NCBI GenBank assembly: GCA_050084515.1
Contig: CM114272.1
Span: forward strand, 45,880,001-45,944,000
DNA length: 64,000 bases
Reading direction: 5' to 3'
Source of the DNA: Blasia pusilla
Taxonomy: Eukaryota; Marchantiophyta; Marchantiopsida; Blasiales
Part shown: piece by piece, positions 31,460 through 42,469 of the stretch
How positions within the stretch are numbered: the stretch's first letter is position 1
Layout: every line of letters starts with the position of its first letter
Translations under genes and position numbers: made by a program
Notes under the pieces: model-generated
Told to the model about the DNA's origin: nothing
Seen by the model: only the letters and a program-made list of their open reading frames with translations
Database searches by the model: none

Positions 31460-32940
31460 ATGGCATCGTCCTCTCCCTCTAGTGTGCTAGTGGAGGAGAC
31501 TTAGGAGCCATTACTTGGGCCCAAGCTTATGGGAGGTGAGAAACGACGCTTGACACAATTCCTACGTGCTTATAGGAGTTGTTTTTCCTTTAGCATGAAG
31601 GAGTTGGGTGCTCTGGTTGGACCCGGTATACAGATTGATTTTGGCTAGTGAAACGCCAATCTTCCGTCGTCCCTACCGATATAGTGATATGGAGAGGGAC
31701 CTGATTCACAGTAGGACGTTGGACCTTTTGGAGGCTGGATTAGTGGAGTTGTCGCATGGAGAGTTTGCACGAGCCACTGTCATGCCTGCTAAAAAGGATA
31801 TGCATGGCAACTACACGGATAGGCGGATGTGTGGAGATTACCGTCCTATCAATCGGCAAACCAAGGCCGATAGGTATGCCATGCCTACACTTGAGGAGAT
31901 CTTTGATGTGGTGGGACATGCAAAGATTTTCAGTACTTTGGATCTTCGGGCAAGATACCATCAATTGCCGATTCGGCAGAGTGACAAGGCCAAGACAACA
32001 TTTTGGGGTGTCAACTCTCATGGCAAGGATTGTTTGTACCAGTGGAAATTCTTACCCTTTGGGTTGAAGAATGCACCTTCCGAGTTTCAAAGAGTGATGG
32101 ACAGGATCCTAGCAGGGTTGGAGTTTGTTCGGTGTTACATTGATGATATCTTGGTGTTCAGTAACATGATGGAGGAGCATCGAATATATTTTCAGATGGT
32201 GTTTTAGCGGTTGAAAGCTCATGGTCTACATTTGCATCCATGAAAGTGTAAGCTCTTCCATGAGGATGTTGAGTACTTGGGTCATGTGATCTATCCAGGT
32301 GGTTTGGGAGTTCAGCAAGCAAAGGTGGAGGCTATTGCACTTATTCCGCCTCCGATAGATGTGAGTAGAGTTCGAGCATTCATGGGATTGGCGAACTACT
32401 ATCGGAGGTATGTGAAGGGATTTAGTGCTATGGCAAAGCCTTTGAACCAATTGCTGAAATCAGATCAAGAGTGGCACTGGGGAGATGATCAAGAGAGAGC
32501 TTGTGTGGAGCTTAAGGCCCAGTTGGTGGCGGCGCCTATCTTGAGGAGACCTATCAGAGGGCGCCCATTTCAGTTACACACTGATTGGAGTAGGTTGGGA
32601 CTTGGAGCGATGTTGACACAACATGATGATGAGCACATGGAGTTTGTGGTGGCCTATGCAAGTTGTTCGAATAATGCAGCGGAGTCACGCTTTAGTTCAT
32701 ATGAGGGAGAGTGCTTGGCAGTAGTGTGGGCTGTGGCACACTTTAGGTGTTACTTGTTTGGCACACAGTTTACCCTTGTTACTAATCACCAGCCGCTCAA
32801 GTGGTTGATGGAGTCTAACAAGCTTACAGGGAAGCTTGCACGGTGGGCTCTTATCTTACAGGAGTATGACTTCCAGGTGGTACATAGACCTGGAGTTGCC
32901 AACCTTGATGCTGATGGGTTGAGTAGGAACCCATGTACTA
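31460..32940 (+). pseudogene. Element 2 reverse transcriptase - RNase H
   Basis: RT runs through ETPIFRRPYRYSDMER, SHGEFARATVMPAKKD, RRMCGDYRPINRQTK, STLDLRARYHQLPIR, YQWKFLPFGLKNAPSEF and the catalytic CYIDDILVF near 32130, then YLGHVIYPGGLGV, RAFMGLANYYRRYVKGF. RNase H has HTDWSRLGLGAML (first Asp), SSYEGECLAVVWAV (Glu), and HRPGVANLDADGLSR (last acidic residues). The stops at 32205 (expected CAG) and 32241 are shared with element 1; the stop at 31501 (TGG to TAG) is private, and there is a frameshift near 31640. Confidence 0.95.
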
Positions 32941-33155
32941 GCCAAGAGGATACAACTGGGGCTAGATGGCATGGCGAGGTTGATGAGGAGATGGTGCCAG
33001 GTTGGCATGCATCCGCCTTTTTATGTTGGTTAGGGGTGCACTCTAGTATGGAGGACCACATGATATCTTACTCTAGTCAGAGGGTAGATGGCCAACGTTT
33101 AGATCCTTAGGTTGGAGATGGTGGTACGGATCAGCGTGATATTCATGATGATGCG

Positions 33156-34430
33156 TTGGTGTTGGAGTTCCTACGGACCTGTAGGGTGCCAGGCATAGTG
33201 AGTGCCAAGGAGCGAGACCGTGTTCTTCAACGTGCTAAGAGGTATCGATTGGAGGGAACACATATTCTCTGTGTGTGGGAGGATGGTAGAGTACGAGTAG
33301 TGCTGCATTTGGCTCAGAGAGAGCGCATTGTGCGACATGCCCATGAGGAGTTGGGACATTTTGGGGTAAAGCGTACGTATAGCTTACTCCTTGGTCAGTA
33401 TTGGTGGCCTGGCATGCATACTCAGGTGCAGTAGTTGGTGTCATGTTGCATGGTTTGTGACCGGGTGAGGGCATCATTAAATGCCCCTACACCACAGTTA
33501 CACCCCTTGCCTATTATGGGGTTGGGTTACCGTTGGAGTGTGGACTTTGCGGGACCGTTACCGTTGAGTGTACGACATCATCGATATGTGTTGGTGATGG
33601 TGGAGCACTTCTCCAAGTGGATTGAGTTGGTGGCATTACCGGACAAGGCAAGTGAGGGACCGGCGTATGCGTTTCTGGATAGAGTGCTTAGTCATTTTGG
33701 TGCACCGGTGAAGTCTTGACCGACCAGAGTCTGAGTTTTGTGGTGAGTTTGGTCTTGTGTGACAAGGCGTTGATTGATCATCGGACCACGTCTCGAGATC
33801 ATCCAGAGGCGGATGGTTTGGCTGAGCGTGTGGTTCAGACGGTGAAGAGGGCATTGCGCAAGTATGGCCTACAGAAGGGGCATCTTGGAGACTGGGATAT
33901 TCAGTTGCCATGGTTAGCCATGGGGTATAGGTTCAGTCGCCAAGCATCCTTGGCTTCCTTCTCACCTTATTTTCTGTTATACGGCCAAGATCCAGAATTG
34001 CCAGCAACAATTGGTCATGAGTCTAGTAAGGTGGTGAACCTTGATGACCCAGAAATGTGGATGAGAGTGTGTTCTCAGCGGGTAGACCTCTTTCGAAGAG
34101 TTATGCCAACAGCCTTTGAGAATCTTGCCATTGCTCAACACAGGGATACGTTGCGGTATGCAATCATTTGGGGTGGAGGTTATCGATCATCAATTTGTAG
34201 GTTCCATGTGGGGGACTATGTCTATTTGCAGCAGATTGCACCGACAACGTTGGATGTGACGACAGGCCGCACTATTTTACGAGTGCGCGAGATGTTAGCT
34301 TCTGGAGTTCTCATGTTGGAGGGTGGTGATGGAGTTGTTTGGAAGGACCATGTGCGTAATTGTGCGCCATGTCATCTTCCAAATGTGGATGGTACTGTTG
34401 ACCCAAGATTAGCCATGATACGTGCTAGCA
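33156..34430 (+). pseudogene. Element 2 DDE integrase
   Basis: Inserts element DNA into the genome. HHCC zinc finger: HAHEELGHFGVKRTYSLL, YWWPGM, C-C-M-V-C, interrupted by TAG 33432, which element 1 also has. Core: YRWSVDFAGPLPL (Asp 1), YVLVMVEHFSKWIELV, FLDRVLSHFGAP, a frameshift at about 33716 in the region of Asp 2 (element 3 keeps VLTDQGTEF), and TSRDHPEADGLAERVVQTVK (Glu 3). The C-terminal part has RFHVGDYVYLQQIAPTT, a GPY/F-like beta region, and WKDHVRNCAPCHLPNVDG. Confidence 0.92.
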
Positions 34431-34435
34431 TGAGG

Positions 34436-34576
34436 TGCATGTTGTGTGGGTCTGCTGGTAACGCAGCCCGTGTGTTGGTGTGTGATCGGTGTTCTAGGGG
34501 TTGGCACATGATGTGTTTGACTCCACGTATGGATGTTGTTCCAACTGGAAGGTGGGTTTGTTCTCGATGTACTTAG
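34436..34576 (+). pseudogene. PHD finger at C-terminus of element 2 integrase
   Basis: In one frame with the integrase C-terminus. The zinc ligands are C-x2-C-x11-C-x2-C-x4-H-x2-C-x14-C-x2-C, with VCDRCSRGWHMMC and TGRWVCSRCT. This is the full C4-H-C3 pattern of a PHD finger, including the Trp two residues before the last Cys pair. PHD fingers bind histone H3 tails. The domain is intact here, broken by a frameshift in element 1, and has the second-loop Cys changed to Tyr in element 3. The stop codon is TAG 34574. Marked as pseudogene only because the polyprotein upstream is broken. Confidence 0.88.
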
Positions 34577-34748
34577 GAGAGGTAGATGACTTGATCTTTG
34601 CATGATATGGATTACAGATGTGCGACTAACGATGGGGCAACCTAGCACCCGGCCTTCTGATTTCTGCACCCAAGAAGATGTATAGCATGTAGTAGATGTA
34701 TAGGGCTACCTGGGAGTTAGAGGGACCTAACCGCCAATTAGGGGGGCG

Positions 34749-34855
34749 AGTTGTGGTACACTTGTGTTTGTGGATGCTCTTGTCTATTTTATGTATGTAT
34801 GTGAGTATGGTATGTTAGCGATGTATGTTGTATGACGATGTGGATTCGCACGACA
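34749..34855 (+). repeat. Element 2 B1 segment
   Basis: Starts directly after the polypurine tract GGGGGGCG and ends GCACGACA. Repeated as B2. Confidence 0.9.
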
Positions 34856-34856
34856 G

Positions 34857-35225
34857 TTGTCATGACCATACGGATTATGTCGTAGAGTATAGTGTGCTAG
34901 TAGAGGCCATACCTTATGTAGGGCCGTCAGTGTCTAGGTAGAGATGCGATTTCATACATAGGGTTGGGGGTTACTCAGTTGAGGGTGACTTTTCCAGTAG
35001 GGCCCGCTCTTAGGTTGGAGGATATAAGGTGGAGTGCACTTAAAGAACAGTCAATTCTTTGAGTTGAGCCTGTTGCATTGGGAGTTAGCCTTGGTAGTGA
35101 GTAGAGCTTTTGGCTATGGTGTTTCCCGAAAGCTTCGACCTAGATTCTCCCATCGTGGAGTGGGTTTGGCTCGATTGTATGTGATTCTATACGTGTTTTA
35201 TGACAGTAGGTCTTTCATGGATTTT
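34857..35225 (+). repeat. Element 2 A2 segment
   Basis: Copy of A1 (25547-25914) with roughly ten differences by eye. Confidence 0.92.
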
Positions 35226-35334
35226 GAGTTGTGTTACACTTGTGTTTGTGGATGCTCTCGTCTATGGTATGTGTATATGTGAGTATGGTATGTCAGCGAT
35301 GTATGTTGTATGACGATATGGATTCGCACGACAA
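35226..35334 (+). repeat. Element 2 B2 segment, right end of element
   Basis: Second copy of B. The join A2/B2 reads GGATTTT-gagt-TGTGTTAC; the 'gagt' is the same as the bases between the polypurine tract and B1, as if this were an LTR-LTR circle junction. Confidence 0.88.
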
Positions 35335-35961
35335 AGCTCAGGATTGAGCGTTTAGAATTTGCGTAGAAGGGGAGTTGGTGTTCTTTGCTCGTTCTTTCCT
35401 CCATCACTCAAAACGTGAGATTTTGAGTCGAGTCTCACTCACGGCTAGCCTTTTAAACCTGATCCATCGCTCCACCCTCAACGGCTGCCCATCGACCACT
35501 ATATTATAAATTGTCTCATGTTATGAGATGATCTTAGTTAAACGTAACCATGACCTTATTCGTGTTGAGAGATCATTCATGGGAGCAAGCTGAAAATTCA
35601 CTTCTGCGCAAGTAGACATCATGGGTTTCTTGTGATGCACCTCCAACTTCCATCTGTAGTCGCTAATTCAACAATGCTCATCTACCTCACAACCGATATG
35701 CCCGGCGAGATGTCTAGCCCATGTCTGATTCTTCCCATATACTTCCTTGTTTTTTCCATATTGTGTAGTTTTCATTCGTCATTGTATAGCTGTTGGTTAT
35801 GCCATTGCAAAATCTTATTTTCAGTTATATGTAATTGCCATGTTCTAATTTTATGTTGTGGCTCGTCTCGCCTGTTCAACTAGGGTCAGTTATTTCTTTC
35901 CTCCCGTAGTGCTCTATTTGTAGCTATTTCCTCTAAGGTGGCCTTTTAATCACTTGTACTT
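35335..35961. other. No gene recognised
   Basis: Right flank of element 2. It is not a continuation of element A. The short inverted repeat GTGAGA/TCTCAC at about 35416-35438, followed by CTAG, was considered as a Helitron end and not accepted. Confidence 0.4.
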
Positions 35962-38130
35962 ATGGGAAGAGGAGCACCCCAACTTTGTAGCTCAAGTTCA
36001 AGGAAAGATCAAGTGAGAAGAATGACATGTCTCAATAGAGCGAGGTTAGAAAATCTCCGGGAACATGTACGTAGAAAAGTTGCCCATCTCAGAAAGCTTG
36101 CTTGTAGGCCTCATTGCATGGACTAGTCATGCGTTGGTTCCTAACTTCGTAGGTAGCGTGCCATATGATCATCAACCATCAAGGATACTGTGGTGCTGTA
36201 CAATTTAGTAATCCTCGAACAAAAAATGTGTGTTGTTGAAGACTCAACCAATCCGCCATATGAATTATGCAATGGATTCATGAGAGATTACATAGTACCT
36301 CGTCCTGGTCACTTCCATGTATGTGATACTTGCATCTCAAGTGAACCTCACGCACAAATCAATGTCTACATGACTCCAACTTACATTAGGCAGTTTCTTA
36401 ATGTGGAACCACTACAATTGCATCTCCTCTCCATAGTTGACTCTAGATTAGGAGTAGAGAAAATTTTCAATGGCTTCCATAGGGGATTCTTCACCATAAC
36501 ATCTCTCCTAGATTTACCTTTCATTGGTTTCAACCTTCAGTCAAATGGAATGCTAGAAGAATCTGATATTCCACATGCGATCTAGCAGATCATGAAGATA
36601 AACCTTGAGATCAATCCATTGTACAAAGACTACAGAGCACTTCTAGAATTTTCAAATCCTACATCTGGAAAAGTTATCCTGCTTGAATCATCAGTCTAGA
36701 GAATGATCAAAGCTTCCCAAGAAAAAGGAGAAGTTACACATAGTATGAGCCACGATCCTTACCATCTCGATCTCAATATCCTTTAGGATGTTGCCTACTC
36801 CCTTCCTGTTCAGACACGAACTTCCATTGACTTATATAATAATGGTAGTATCCCTCTCAAAGAAAATGCATTTTCCATGATAAACTTATGACTGATGTAT
36901 ACGGTGCGTCAATAGATAAAAAAATAACGTTACAGATTGTATCCTTACCCTTCTTCTTCCCCTTCCATCAAGCTATTTCCAAGGGAGCTCTACATTTTCT
37001 AACTATAATCGTGCTCAGAGCCGCCAACTGTTTAGTCCATTTTCTTTGTTTAAGCCTTATGCTTTATAAATGTACAAGATACGATAGACAATTGCATTGT
37101 GCTATACCTCAAAAACATTTATTCTAAATAGGGAACTAGACCGCCTTCGTAGAGATAAGCCCTACTTGAGTGATGCAAGCTTGTATCACCATCTTTCCAA
37201 ATATTCAATTAGCCCTCGGATCCCAAGAAGCCCTGCATGGCAAAGAAGGCATTTGAAAGATTTGAAGGCTATGGTGCATAAATGGGGCATGCCACATTTA
37301 TTCCTAACACTAACTTTCGATGAAGTATCTGCAAAAAGATAGAATGAATTTACTAATATTGAAGCTTAACTTGCCAAGTTCAACCTTGACTTCACTTGGT
37401 GCGATGCTCCACCTAAGTGTGCACTATTATTCCATACTAGACTGCAATCTTTCTTGTCTTCATACATTTTTTCACGACCACATATCTTGGGTAGAGTTGC
37501 ATAATATTTGCTCCACTATGAGCTACAAGGCAGAGCTAGTTTGCATTGTCATATGATTTTATGGCTCCATCCTCATGATGTTGACCGGATTATATTAGAA
37601 ATATGTTCATATATCCCATTTGCTGACCCGAGTCTACATCTCCTCCATCTTGGATCTACCCTCTAACCAAGTGATGTACTATTAGGTCTAGTGCTTCAGA
37701 AGCAATTGCACATGTGCATGGAAGGAATCTGCATAGTGAGGAAATGGTCCCAAAAGCCATCTGGCGCCTCGGCTTCCCTACTGATGTGAATCCTGATCCG
37801 CAACCATTTATTGATCCACGTTCAATGAAGTGGAGCTACTTTAGGCCCTTAGTTGAGCACCGTAATGTCATTCCATACCATCCCTTGGTACTCCAGCTCT
37901 GGGGAGCCCACATGAACATTCAATGAGTGACCAATGCTAACTGGTCATTTTACCTTCTCAAATACGCTTTGAAGTCAAAGCCCACTAGGTCTTTAAATAT
38001 TGATACTGAATCAGCTACATGTCTCGGGCTTGGTGGATTAGATGACATTAAGTTACGTCTTGTCTCTGGGCAGGGGTTGTTCTAAATAGATTTGTCTCAT
38101 CCACAGAAGCTACACTAACTTCTCTTCAGA
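35962..38130 (+). pseudogene. Helitron replication initiator (Rep), heavily degraded
   Basis: Pieces in several frames. From ATG 35962: MGRGAPQLC...RARLENLREHVRRKV. From 36190: MRDYIVPRPGHFHVCDTCIS, INVYMTPTYIRQFLN. From 37100: PRSPAWQRRHLKDLKAMV, WGMPHLFLTLTFDEVS. A two-His motif is in ELQGRASLHCHMILWLH near 37530, the HUH metal-binding site of rolling-circle Rep. Then EHRNVIPYHPLVLQLWGAHM and YLLKYALKSKP (near 37960), where Helitron Rep keeps a catalytic Tyr. The order of blocks is that of Helitron Rep. Many stops, so not functional. Confidence 0.75.
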
Positions 38131-38279
38131 TTCCAATTATATATAGATCTCATGGTGTTCACTATGTTGATTGCAACCCTCCGTCAAGGATAACTTATCT
38201 CTACAAATCAGAATCTATACCATGTATTCAACCCACAACTCTTTGTGCAAATAGGCCTGAAACTCTTGAAGAACTGTCA

Positions 38280-39920
38280 TTGTTTGCTTATTGGACTAGT
38301 TATGAGATCTTGAAAGCCTATCCAAATAATCCAAGTGATAAAGTTGTTGGATTGGATAACTTAGGTAATATTGTTAGTAGGACTAACCGTCTTGTTAGAT
38401 TAAGTGAATTCCATCCACTTCATCAGTGGGATGAATTCTTTTATTTAGTGGTTCTTGAAAATGTCCCTTTTAGATATGAGGAAATCCTAACGTCATTCCA
38501 GGTACAGGATTGGACATATCTACATGAGTGTGTTCATAGAAAATTTATCAAGGATATGTGTGACATTCATAACCTCATAAAAGAACATACAGTAAGAAAC
38601 TTGTGGAGTCAAGTTCACGAGGTAGAAGTAATTGCTAAAGCAACTAGCATTCTCCAGCCTGAGCTAGACATGGATATGAGTTCCTTTGTCAATTTTGACA
38701 TTTCACTATGTGAAGTTGTCCATCCATATGAAGAGGATTTGCCCAATCAGCCAAACATTTCGCTCCTCAACCGTGAACAAAGACTCCTATGTGCCTAGAT
38801 CACATCTCTTGCATCTAATTTAGTGCTCTTGAAAGTAAAACCTAGTTGTGGTAAGTCTTTCTTTGTGAAATTCATGTATGATTAATGGAAATCTAAGGGG
38901 ATGTCATCTATACTCACTACAACAACAAGTATTGCTGTTGTACGTCTTCATCTAGAAGCAATTACATTTCATTATGCTTTGAGCATTCCAATTCGTGGGG
39001 ATATGTCAGCTATGCATGCTACTTTGGATCCCTACATGAGACTTAAGGATGCCCAAGTGATTGTAGTTTATGAGTTCTCGATGCTGACAACAAAGCTCTT
39101 GCGGATTATGGTGATGCGAATAAATGAAGGTACAAAATGAAGCACCCATAATATACTTGGTGGCAAGTTGCTCATCCTTCTAGGCAACCTATGCCAGCTT
39201 CCTCCTGTCTGCAACCATAAGGTTTCCAATATATGCCATGATTGCCATATTACTTCCTCTACTTTCTTGGGGAATGTACTCTCCTTTGAATTGGTTACAC
39301 TTGTATGCCATTGAAGTGATCCTCTTTATATTCAGTTCCTAACTTCTATCAAATCTGCTCATCCAACCCATACTCAGATTGATGACAATCTATGATCATG
39401 CTTTGTATCTGAGAATGAAGTTACAGATTTCATCACTTCTAGCACAACAATCATTTGTACTCATTGTGACGACGTTGCCATGTTCAATCTCCTATCGCTT
39501 AGAAGAATTTTTTGAGATGCCTCTATTATCAAAGTCAATGTTGTTTCCCACGCTCCTCCACAACCAAAATTTGATATATGGTTAAATGATGAATCTTTCC
39601 ACCAACTACCATTCGTTGCCCTGCATTGTCGAATTATGATTACATCTAACCTTAACTTAAAGTGCCAGGCAACCAATGGATCTCTTGGTACAGTGTCTGA
39701 TCTTATTTATGAGGACAATGAGTTAATTTATATTGTTGTTACTCTTCAATCCAATGTACATTCTATGAGGATAGGTAGAACCAATTTCTCTACTCTAAGG
39801 TATAACTCGAATCATAAATATATCTAGAGATCATTTCCGTTTCTATTAGGCTATGGCATGACTGCCCACAAGAGTCACGGTTCTACAATGGAGGGTCCTT
39901 GTTTGTTCGTTGTGTAGTCA
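38280..39920 (+). pseudogene. Helitron Pif1-like helicase domain, degraded
   Basis: It follows Rep. SLLNREQRLLC near 38780 is the usual start of the helicase. The Walker A region reads KPSCGKSFFVKF (the G-x-G-K-S loop is changed), Walker B reads VIVVYEFSML where Asp-Glu is expected (Asp to Tyr), LLGNLCQLPPV matches the GD.-QLPPV motif with Asp to Asn, and LGYGMTAHKSHGSTMEG near 39850 is motif V/VI. Several stops and frameshifts. Helitrons unwind and strand-transfer with this helicase; this copy cannot. Confidence 0.75.
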
Positions 39921-40320
39921 ATTTCTACTATGGGTTAGCCTTTGTTATGCTATCTAGGGTTAAAAGAAGAGATTAGTTGTGGATATTAGGGTCATTGAAG
40001 CCTAACAATTTCCTAGTATTTGGTCAGAGAATTGCTAGTGTTTCCTTATTCTGTATTGCTATATTTTCTACAACACTTACTTAAGCATATTGGTGAGAGG
40101 CAACTGAAGTAGTGTCAGATCTGCTTCTCACTCCCAACAAAGTGAGCAGTTGCCTTTATATGATCGTGAACTGAATCCCACAAATGTGTTGGATCTTCAA
40201 TCTCAACAATAGAACCAGGCCCCCACTCATGTAGTAGTACAGGTTACTCCCTATGCCTCCCTTCCCTCGACCATTTTCCTTGCCTCTTTTTGCTCTATCT
40301 TATTCATGACCCATAGGTGC

Positions 40321-41108
40321 CCTCGAGTTACCTGGACTTCGCTAGCATGATACTTTCAGACATTCAAGCACAACCACAAGAATTCAAGCCCAGGTTCATC
40401 TTTCCCACAGAAAATCAAATAAAATACATGGACAACTTAGGGATGGCGCCTGGCTTATGGGAACATGCTGTAACAAGAAGGAAATTCTAGAGTTTGATAA
40501 GCCAAGGCCAACTATGGGATGCTAAGTTCCAACATTTGAACAAGGATGCACCAACATCAGGTATTCTTAGTGATATTTTGTAGTTTTCATTTTCTATTCA
40601 TCTTTCAGTTTCTCTTCTCTATTGATATGATAGTAACTGTGATACGTTTCTACGTCAAGAATCCATAAGGAAGTTCTAAAGTACAAGAATGTTGACTTCA
40701 AGGAGACCCCACTCACAAGAAAATATGATGCTAAGCTTTTTAACCTTGTATATGGTAGCATAAGGCTAGATCAACTTCGAGTCTTGAGACACCAGATGCA
40801 TCTTCCCTTGCACATGTTGCTAGACCTTAATTCTGCTAAAGCTACTCATCTCATTGATAGGATGAAGAGAGCCTAAGAGAATGGCAACTTCCATATTTGA
40901 ACCCATTCCCATTGATGTGGACAATCCCTCACAGTTCCCAATGCTCCCAAAATTTGATGATGTTATCGTCTTACCTTCTGATCCTAATCCTAATGTTGCC
41001 AATTCTCCAATCAAGAATATCCATGAGCCCTCTAGTAGCTCTATGCACCCTCAGACCAGTGAATTCCTTTCAACGCTGCAGTCTCCTAGCAGAAGGAAAT
41101 GCATTCAG
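40321..41108 (+). CDS. Unrecognised exons of a gene interrupted by element 3
   Basis: Coding-like stretches include FIFPTENQIKYMDNLGMAPG, LWEHAVTRRKF (then a TAG), and near 40660 a frame with KEVLKYKNVDFKETPLTRKY and LRVLRHQMHLPLHMLLDLNS. From 40881 an open frame ends at 41108 in RRKCIQ followed by a splice donor GTAGGT. It joins in phase to the exon at 51634. The family is not recognised. It follows the Helitron helicase in the same orientation, so it may be a gene fragment captured by the Helitron, or an independent decaying gene. Confidence 0.35.
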
Positions 41109-41974
41109 GTAGGTACCTTTCTGTTGATAAGTCAAAATTTGCTTCTTAATTCTCATTAGTTTCATGTATTGGATATTTTGTGCATTTTATTACAATGCAT
41201 GTGGATTTTTTCTGCCCTTGTTTGTGGATTTTCAAATCTATCTTTTTTTATCTCCATATCTACCAAGCTTATCACCTCATTTCATGTGCAGGTCTTTGTT
41301 GGAGTTGTCGCCACCGTAATTGAACTCGACCAACTGTCTTTATAGCCTTGAAAGTTATGACTGACTTTTGCACTAGTTTAGTCATTTGAACTCATCTGAT
41401 CAACTCATCCCGGCTTCCATTTTCCAATCGTATTATATTACTTTTGGTTTTCTCCAATCTACAATTCCACTTTTTCGGATAAACAATACTACACGAAAAT
41501 CTATGCTCTTCTAAAATTTTAATACATTCTGCTCTATCCATGGTATTTACAATGTATTCCTATTTTGTCACATGTTCATATTTATTGGGCTGCTGTATGC
41601 ACCCTTGTTATTTTCGTTCATAAGAATTCGTGTTGGCAAATTCACATTTCTATTTTCTTGTTCTCCATGTTGCCATTTCTAGTTTAATGTTCAGCTTAAG
41701 TTCTTTCATCTTTATTATGTCCGTGACACTAGTTGCTATTGCTCCTAGATTTTCCATGTACTTTTTCAACTTATTCCCTTCATTCTCCATTTGGCCCACT
41801 TTCCGGACTACATTTGGTTTTAATTTTGTGATATTGTCTTTAGCTATGACTAGGTTGCTCAATATATACTTTGATTATTTCTCCATTATAATCTCAATTT
41901 TTTTCCTGCTATTTGTGCATCTGGTGATGCTACTAAGCTGTTATTTAATTTCCAGCAGCTATTACACGTGCGCC
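41109..41974 (+). other. Intron sequence left of element 3
   Basis: AT-rich sequence after the splice donor at 41109. Possible acceptors at 41291 and 41955 exist but no coding exon is clear. Element 3 begins at 41975. Confidence 0.4.
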
Positions 41975-42455
41975 TTGTCACATCTGAGTAGCCGATAGGC
42001 CGAGAGCTATCGTGGATAGGGCGTAGGAGTCAGCGGACTATCTTGAGTGTAACTTTGTCGCACCGTGTTGGATGAGGTTGATTATAGGTCCATTATATCA
42101 AGAATGTTGTTTCTGATAACTTTCATGTTTAGGTCTTTCACAACTGGATGACTTATTGACCAGGTCACCCGACCCTGATAACTTGTGCGCGTAGGTTACC
42201 AAGGAGATGGATATTTTTAGGGGAAGAGCCTTTTGGCTCTTCCCAACCCTATATAAGAGAGGAAGATGGCTTTCCTAAGCCATCTTTCTCATGTTGGGCG
42301 GTTGGAGCACCTATCTTGTATGTGTGTGAGATAGGACTAGGGTGCTAGCGTCCAGATTCCTTGATAGCACAAGGTGGACGAAGCTCGATATGCCGATTTA
42401 GATTGAGGAGTGTAGTTTTAGGCCGGGTGTGCCATTTTAACTACTCTTTATTTTT
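41975..42455 (+). repeat. Element 3 A1: 5' terminal repeat
   Basis: 481 bp, copy at 50917-51397. TATA box at 42251 (atataag). A 9-bp hairpin AGATGGCTT/AAGCCATCT lies at 42264-42285, and the predicted transcript start segment CATCTTTCTCATGT at 42281-42294. Confidence 0.9.
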
Positions 42456-42469
42456 ACATGAGAAAGATG
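42456..42469 (+). promoter_or_regulatory. Putative self-priming primer-binding site of element 3
   Basis: ACATGAGAAAGATG directly follows A1 and is the exact reverse complement of 42281-42294, which is about 30 nt downstream of the TATA box. The sequence differs entirely from that of elements 1 and 2, yet the pairing is kept. Confidence 0.65.

Larger units (their letters stand above)
25547..35334 (+). mobile_element. Ty3/gypsy element 2: full-length with methyltransferase and PHD finger
   Basis: 9.8 kb, from TTGTC at 25547 to GACAA at 35334. Order: A1, primer site, leader, gag, spacer, protease, C5-methyltransferase, RT, RNase H, integrase, PHD finger, polypurine tract, B1, A2, B2. A1 and A2 differ at roughly ten of 368 positions by eye, so it is fairly young, yet it has several stops and frameshifts, some shared with element 1. 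The left flank is element A RT and the right flank is unrelated sequence. Confidence 0.9.

Noticed and set aside
35416-35448. Helitron 3' end (hairpin followed by CTAG)
   Set aside because: The hairpin is weak, its distance to CTAG is not typical, and it lies on the wrong side of the Rep ORF for the plus-strand Helitron at 36-40 kb.
38280-38798. 172-codon ORF as an independent gene
   Set aside because: It lies between Rep and the helicase blocks of the Helitron in the same orientation and leads into LLNREQRLLC, the helicase start; it is treated as part of the Helitron.
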